This document shows positions 37,527-37,804 of a DNA stretch of 37,804 nt, piece after piece. The translations under genes and the position numbers were made by a program. The notes beneath the pieces were generated by a model. The model saw only the letters and a list, made by a program, of their open reading frames with translations, ran no database searches and was not told where the DNA came from. How positions within the stretch are numbered: position 1 is the stretch's first letter; each line of letters starts with the position of its first letter. Origin of the DNA: Bacillus marinisedimentorum (GTDB lineage Bacteria > Bacillota > Bacilli > Bacillales > Bacillaceae_O); contig NZ_LWBL02000025.1 of NCBI RefSeq assembly GCF_001644195.2, positions 1 through 37,804 on the forward strand, in the 5' to 3' direction.

Positions 37527-37804
37527 AGATGCGGCTGAACTCTGCTGCCTGTAAGGCCCTCTGAAGATATTTAAAAATGCGGGATAGACAAGGGCTGGTT
37601 TGGGTTCCTCCGGGAGCAAAAACTGAAGTACGGGTTCCGGCATCATTTGTTTTTGTTCCCGGAATGATGTGCTGTTTTAGGTTATGCATTTTGCGTTGCA
37701 TTCCCGAAATCAGACTCATCCTTCATTTCCTTTCCAAAACCCGCACACCCCTAAATGACTCCTTCTCCCAGAAATCCCCGATGCGCATTTACTTGAATGA
37801 ACAC
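37527..37804. other. Right-hand end of window, no gene seen
   Basis: No open frame with a ribosome site. An inverted patch GGTTCCTCCGGGAGC is present near 37602 but no terminator or repeat could be established. Confidence 0.4.

Overview
The window looks like chromosome from a Gram-positive Bacillales/Bacillaceae organism. The evidence is strong AGGAGG-type ribosome sites, frequent TTG/GTG starts, GtaB/GalU-type uridylyltransferase, YflT-type stress protein, ba3-type oxidase, WrbA, YwrD-like gamma-glutamyltransferase, intrinsic terminators with long U-tracts, and a putative holin-like (Hol-Tox) mini-gene. I saw no rRNA, tRNA, CRISPR array, prophage module or transposase gene. Species cannot be fixed from the sequence alone.

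Layout. 1-8.5 kb: housekeeping and small unknown genes (small membrane protein, DUF1259 protein, lipoprotein, prfC, membrane-anchored protein), a tiny type I toxin candidate with a probable convergent antisense RNA, then a divergent folC-like gene overlapping galU, and wrbA. 8.5-9.0 kb: a non-coding array of degenerate GGCGTGAAA units spaced 21 nt apart. 9.1-15.5 kb: an orphan trpB with a 20-bp palindrome in its leader, small membrane proteins, an EamA exporter, an NAD(P)-binding protein, and a YflT-type protein with a sigma-B-like promoter.

15.7-25.4 kb is the centre of interest. A single leftward operon of 13 genes runs from an FNR-type site (TGTGATATGTATCACA) to a strong terminator. In transcription order it holds a secreted/membrane-anchored unknown protein, ccmE, ccmF, ccmH, two small CcmI-like membrane proteins, ccmA, ccmB, ccmC, ccmD, ccmG, nrfH and nrfA. 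It encodes a complete-looking System I (Ccm) cytochrome c maturation pathway together with its probable client, the pentaheme ammonia-forming nitrite reductase NrfA and its tetraheme quinol dehydrogenase NrfH. Bacillus subtilis-type organisms mature cytochromes c with System II (ResBC), so this is unusual. The Ccm proteins are themselves variant: CcmE carries CxxxY instead of HxxxY, CcmH has one cysteine instead of CxxC, CcmC has WEPRLT instead of WDxRLT, and three membrane proteins share a SHOCT/CcmI-like helical hairpin. Divergent from it, at 26.0-28.4 kb, is a three-gene ba3-type cytochrome oxidase operon, so anaerobic and aerobic terminal reductases sit side by side.

28.5-37.8 kb: an unknown exported protein, an ABC-2 exporter pair, a gamma-glutamyltransferase, a tubby/LURP-one-like protein, a Cys/Met-metabolism PLP enzyme, two tandem flavodoxin-domain paralogues and a GNAT acetyltransferase. 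Two dispersed repeat families cross the window: a roughly 200-bp GC-rich element (three copies) and short palindromes built on CCTGGCAATTGCCAGG (three sites, one serving as a terminator).
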